Assembly (NCBI GenBank): GCA_029942205.1
Contig: JAOZTL010000116.1
Span: forward strand, 1-8,492
Reading direction: 5' to 3'
DNA length: 8,492 nucleotides
From: Bacteroidales bacterium
Lineage (GTDB): Bacteria > Bacteroidota > Bacteroidia > Bacteroidales > JAOZTL01
Of this stretch, positions 7,251 through 8,492 are shown one piece after another. The notes under the pieces were generated by a model. That model saw nothing but the letters and a program-made list of their open reading frames with translations. It was not told the origin of the DNA and ran no database searches. The first letter of the stretch is position 1. Each line of letters begins with the position of its first letter. The translations under genes were made by a program, and so were the position numbers.

Positions 7251-8324
7251 ATGCAAGAAAACAATTTGTATAACATAACACACACAACGACCGTAGTTGA
7301 AACGCTTAAAGAACTATTGACTGTAAGTAATTATAGCTCGTTGTTTGTATTGGTGGATGAGAATACCAAGCAGCATTGTTTGCCTATTATTCAAACAAGC
7401 CTGCCTCCTGCGGTCATCATTATCAAAACAAAAAGTGGCGAATCGAATAAAAACATAGAATCGGCTACCTATATTTGGAAACAATTGACCGAACGAGAAG
7501 CCGACCGACACTCGTTGTTAATTAATCTGGGTGGTGGATTATTGAGCGATTTGGGCGGTTTTTCGGCTTCGTGCTTTATGCGAGGCATTGATTTTGTAAC
7601 TATTCCCACTACTTTGCTGTCGCAGGTAGATGCCTCTGTGGGAGGTAAGCAAGCGGTTAATTTGCTAGGACTTAAAAATCAAATTGGGGTATTTCGTTCT
7701 GCTCATCATGTACTTATCGATCCTGTATTTTTGAAAACATTACCGAGCGAGCAAATTCTATCGGGCTTTGCCGAAATGCTTAAGCATGGTTTGATTCAAG
7801 ACGAAACGCACTTTCGTCAATTACAAGAAATAGGTATTTCTGATCATCAATTGATTAGCGATGAGGTATTCGGAAATCTCATTCAGCAGTCGGTGGCGAT
7901 CAAAAAACAAATCGTACGTGCCGATCCCTACGAGAAAGGAATCCGTAAGGCTCTTAATTTTGGGCATACTTTTGGTCATGCTTTTGAGAGTTTTTTCAAT
8001 AGTTCGGGGAAAAATATCACACACGGGCATGCCGTAGCTTTGGGTATGATTTGTGAAAGTTTTTTATCTAATAAAAAGACAAATTTTCCTTTGCATGATT
8101 TACTTTCTTTAGTTGCATTTTTCACAACACATTATCCATTACGGAAAATTCATCGACAAGATTATGACACGCTTATCGAATGGATGACGCACGACAAAAA
8201 GAACAAATCAAAACAAATAAACATCAGCATACTCGAAAAAATTGGAAAAGTAAAAATTAATCAAATCGTAAATAATGGAGACATTATTGAGGCTCTTGAT
8301 TTTTATATGCAGTTGTATCAGTAA
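7251..8324 (+). CDS. aroB: 3-dehydroquinate synthase
   Basis: This cytoplasmic enzyme carries out the second step of the shikimate pathway, turning DAHP into 3-dehydroquinate with release of phosphate. It needs NAD+ and a divalent metal such as zinc. At 357 residues it has the normal family length. The NAD-binding and core motifs are in order: LGGGLLSDLGGF at 93-104, PTTLLSQVDASVGGK at 119-133 (Lys133), LKNQIGVF with Lys142, and GFAEMLKHG with Glu175 and Lys178. RKALNFGHTFGHA carries Arg232, His239 and His243, and HGHAVALGM carries His258. Glu175, His239 and His258 are the expected metal ligands, so the protein should be active. HGHA stands where many homologues have HGEA. The start at 7251 fits the length. 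A nearby ATG at 7247 is out of frame and soon stops. There is no Shine-Dalgarno sequence. The gene is divergent from proline dehydrogenase, and no other aromatic pathway gene lies nearby in the window. Confidence 0.96.
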   Translation: MQENNLYNITHTTTVVETLKELLTVSNYSSLFVLVDENTKQHCLPIIQTSLPPAVIIIKTKSGESNKNIESATYIWKQLTEREADRHSLLINLGGGLLSDLGGFSASCFMRGIDFVTIPTTLLSQVDASVGGKQAVNLLGLKNQIGVFRSAHHVLIDPVFLKTLPSEQILSGFAEMLKHGLIQDETHFRQLQEIGISDHQLISDEVFGNLIQQSVAIKKQIVRADPYEKGIRKALNFGHTFGHAFESFFNSSGKNITHGHAVALGMICESFLSNKKTNFPLHDLLSLVAFFTTHYPLRKIHRQDYDTLIEWMTHDKKNKSKQINISILEKIGKVKINQIVNNGDIIEALDFYMQLYQ

Positions 8325-8492
8325 CACTTCGTTAAATTATGAATTATGAAATATGAATTATCAATTAAAACACAGTTTTTCAACGACTTATCTTAAAGAA
8401 ACAATGCTTTTCAATTTTCTGTAAATCAAATATACTAAATTGCTATTATAATTGTGATTTAGAAAATGAATTATTTTTTGTTTGTTTTTATT
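8325..8492. other. Non-coding tail after aroB
   Basis: This stretch is very AT-rich with no credible reading frame. TATGAATTA occurs twice (8338-8346 and 8352-8360), 14 bases apart, followed by TCAATTA. I see no GC-rich hairpin with a T-run that would terminate aroB, and no clear promoter for a gene beyond the window. Confidence 0.5.

Noticed and set aside
8338..8367. Repeated TATGAATTA after aroB as a functional repeat array
   Set aside because: There are only two exact 9-base copies in very AT-rich sequence, with no regular spacer pattern. It is not a CRISPR array and not a clear terminator.

Overview
The window looks like chromosomal DNA from an AT-rich member of the Bacteroidota. The reasons are: no Shine-Dalgarno sequence ahead of any start codon, promoter matches of the Bacteroidota type (TTG / TAnnTTTG), a glycogen synthase of the eukaryote-like GT3 type, and a short monofunctional proline dehydrogenase of the kind common in that phylum. 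Genus cannot be decided from this stretch. All real genes end in TAA.

Layout. (1) 1-1011, plus strand: the 3' part of a membrane sensor gene whose beginning lies outside the window. The end of a Y_Y_Y-type sensor domain leads into one transmembrane helix, a coiled coil and a SpoIIE/PP2C serine/threonine phosphatase output domain. (2) 1237-5475, plus: a 1412-residue fusion of GT3 glycogen synthase with GT35 alpha-glucan phosphorylase, so glucan building and glucan phosphorolysis sit on one chain. (3) 5476-5832: a 357-base gap between converging genes that carries a 33-base near-perfect palindrome. (4) 5833-6999, minus: proline dehydrogenase, full length by homology (388 codons) but interrupted by an in-frame TAA at codon 325, ahead of the substrate-binding arginines. 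(5) 7000-7250: a divergent promoter region with two good Bacteroidota promoters back to back, sharing one TTGCAA palindrome as their -33 elements. (6) 7251-8324, plus: aroB, 3-dehydroquinate synthase. (7) 8325-8492: non-coding tail with short AT-rich repeats.

The genes do not form one pathway. They are a signalling protein, storage polysaccharide turnover, proline catabolism and aromatic amino acid synthesis, in separate transcription units. I see no mobile element, CRISPR array, tRNA or rRNA, and no clear previously undescribed system. The points most worth following up are the nonsense codon in proline dehydrogenase, the synthase-phosphorylase fusion, and the shared-element divergent promoter.
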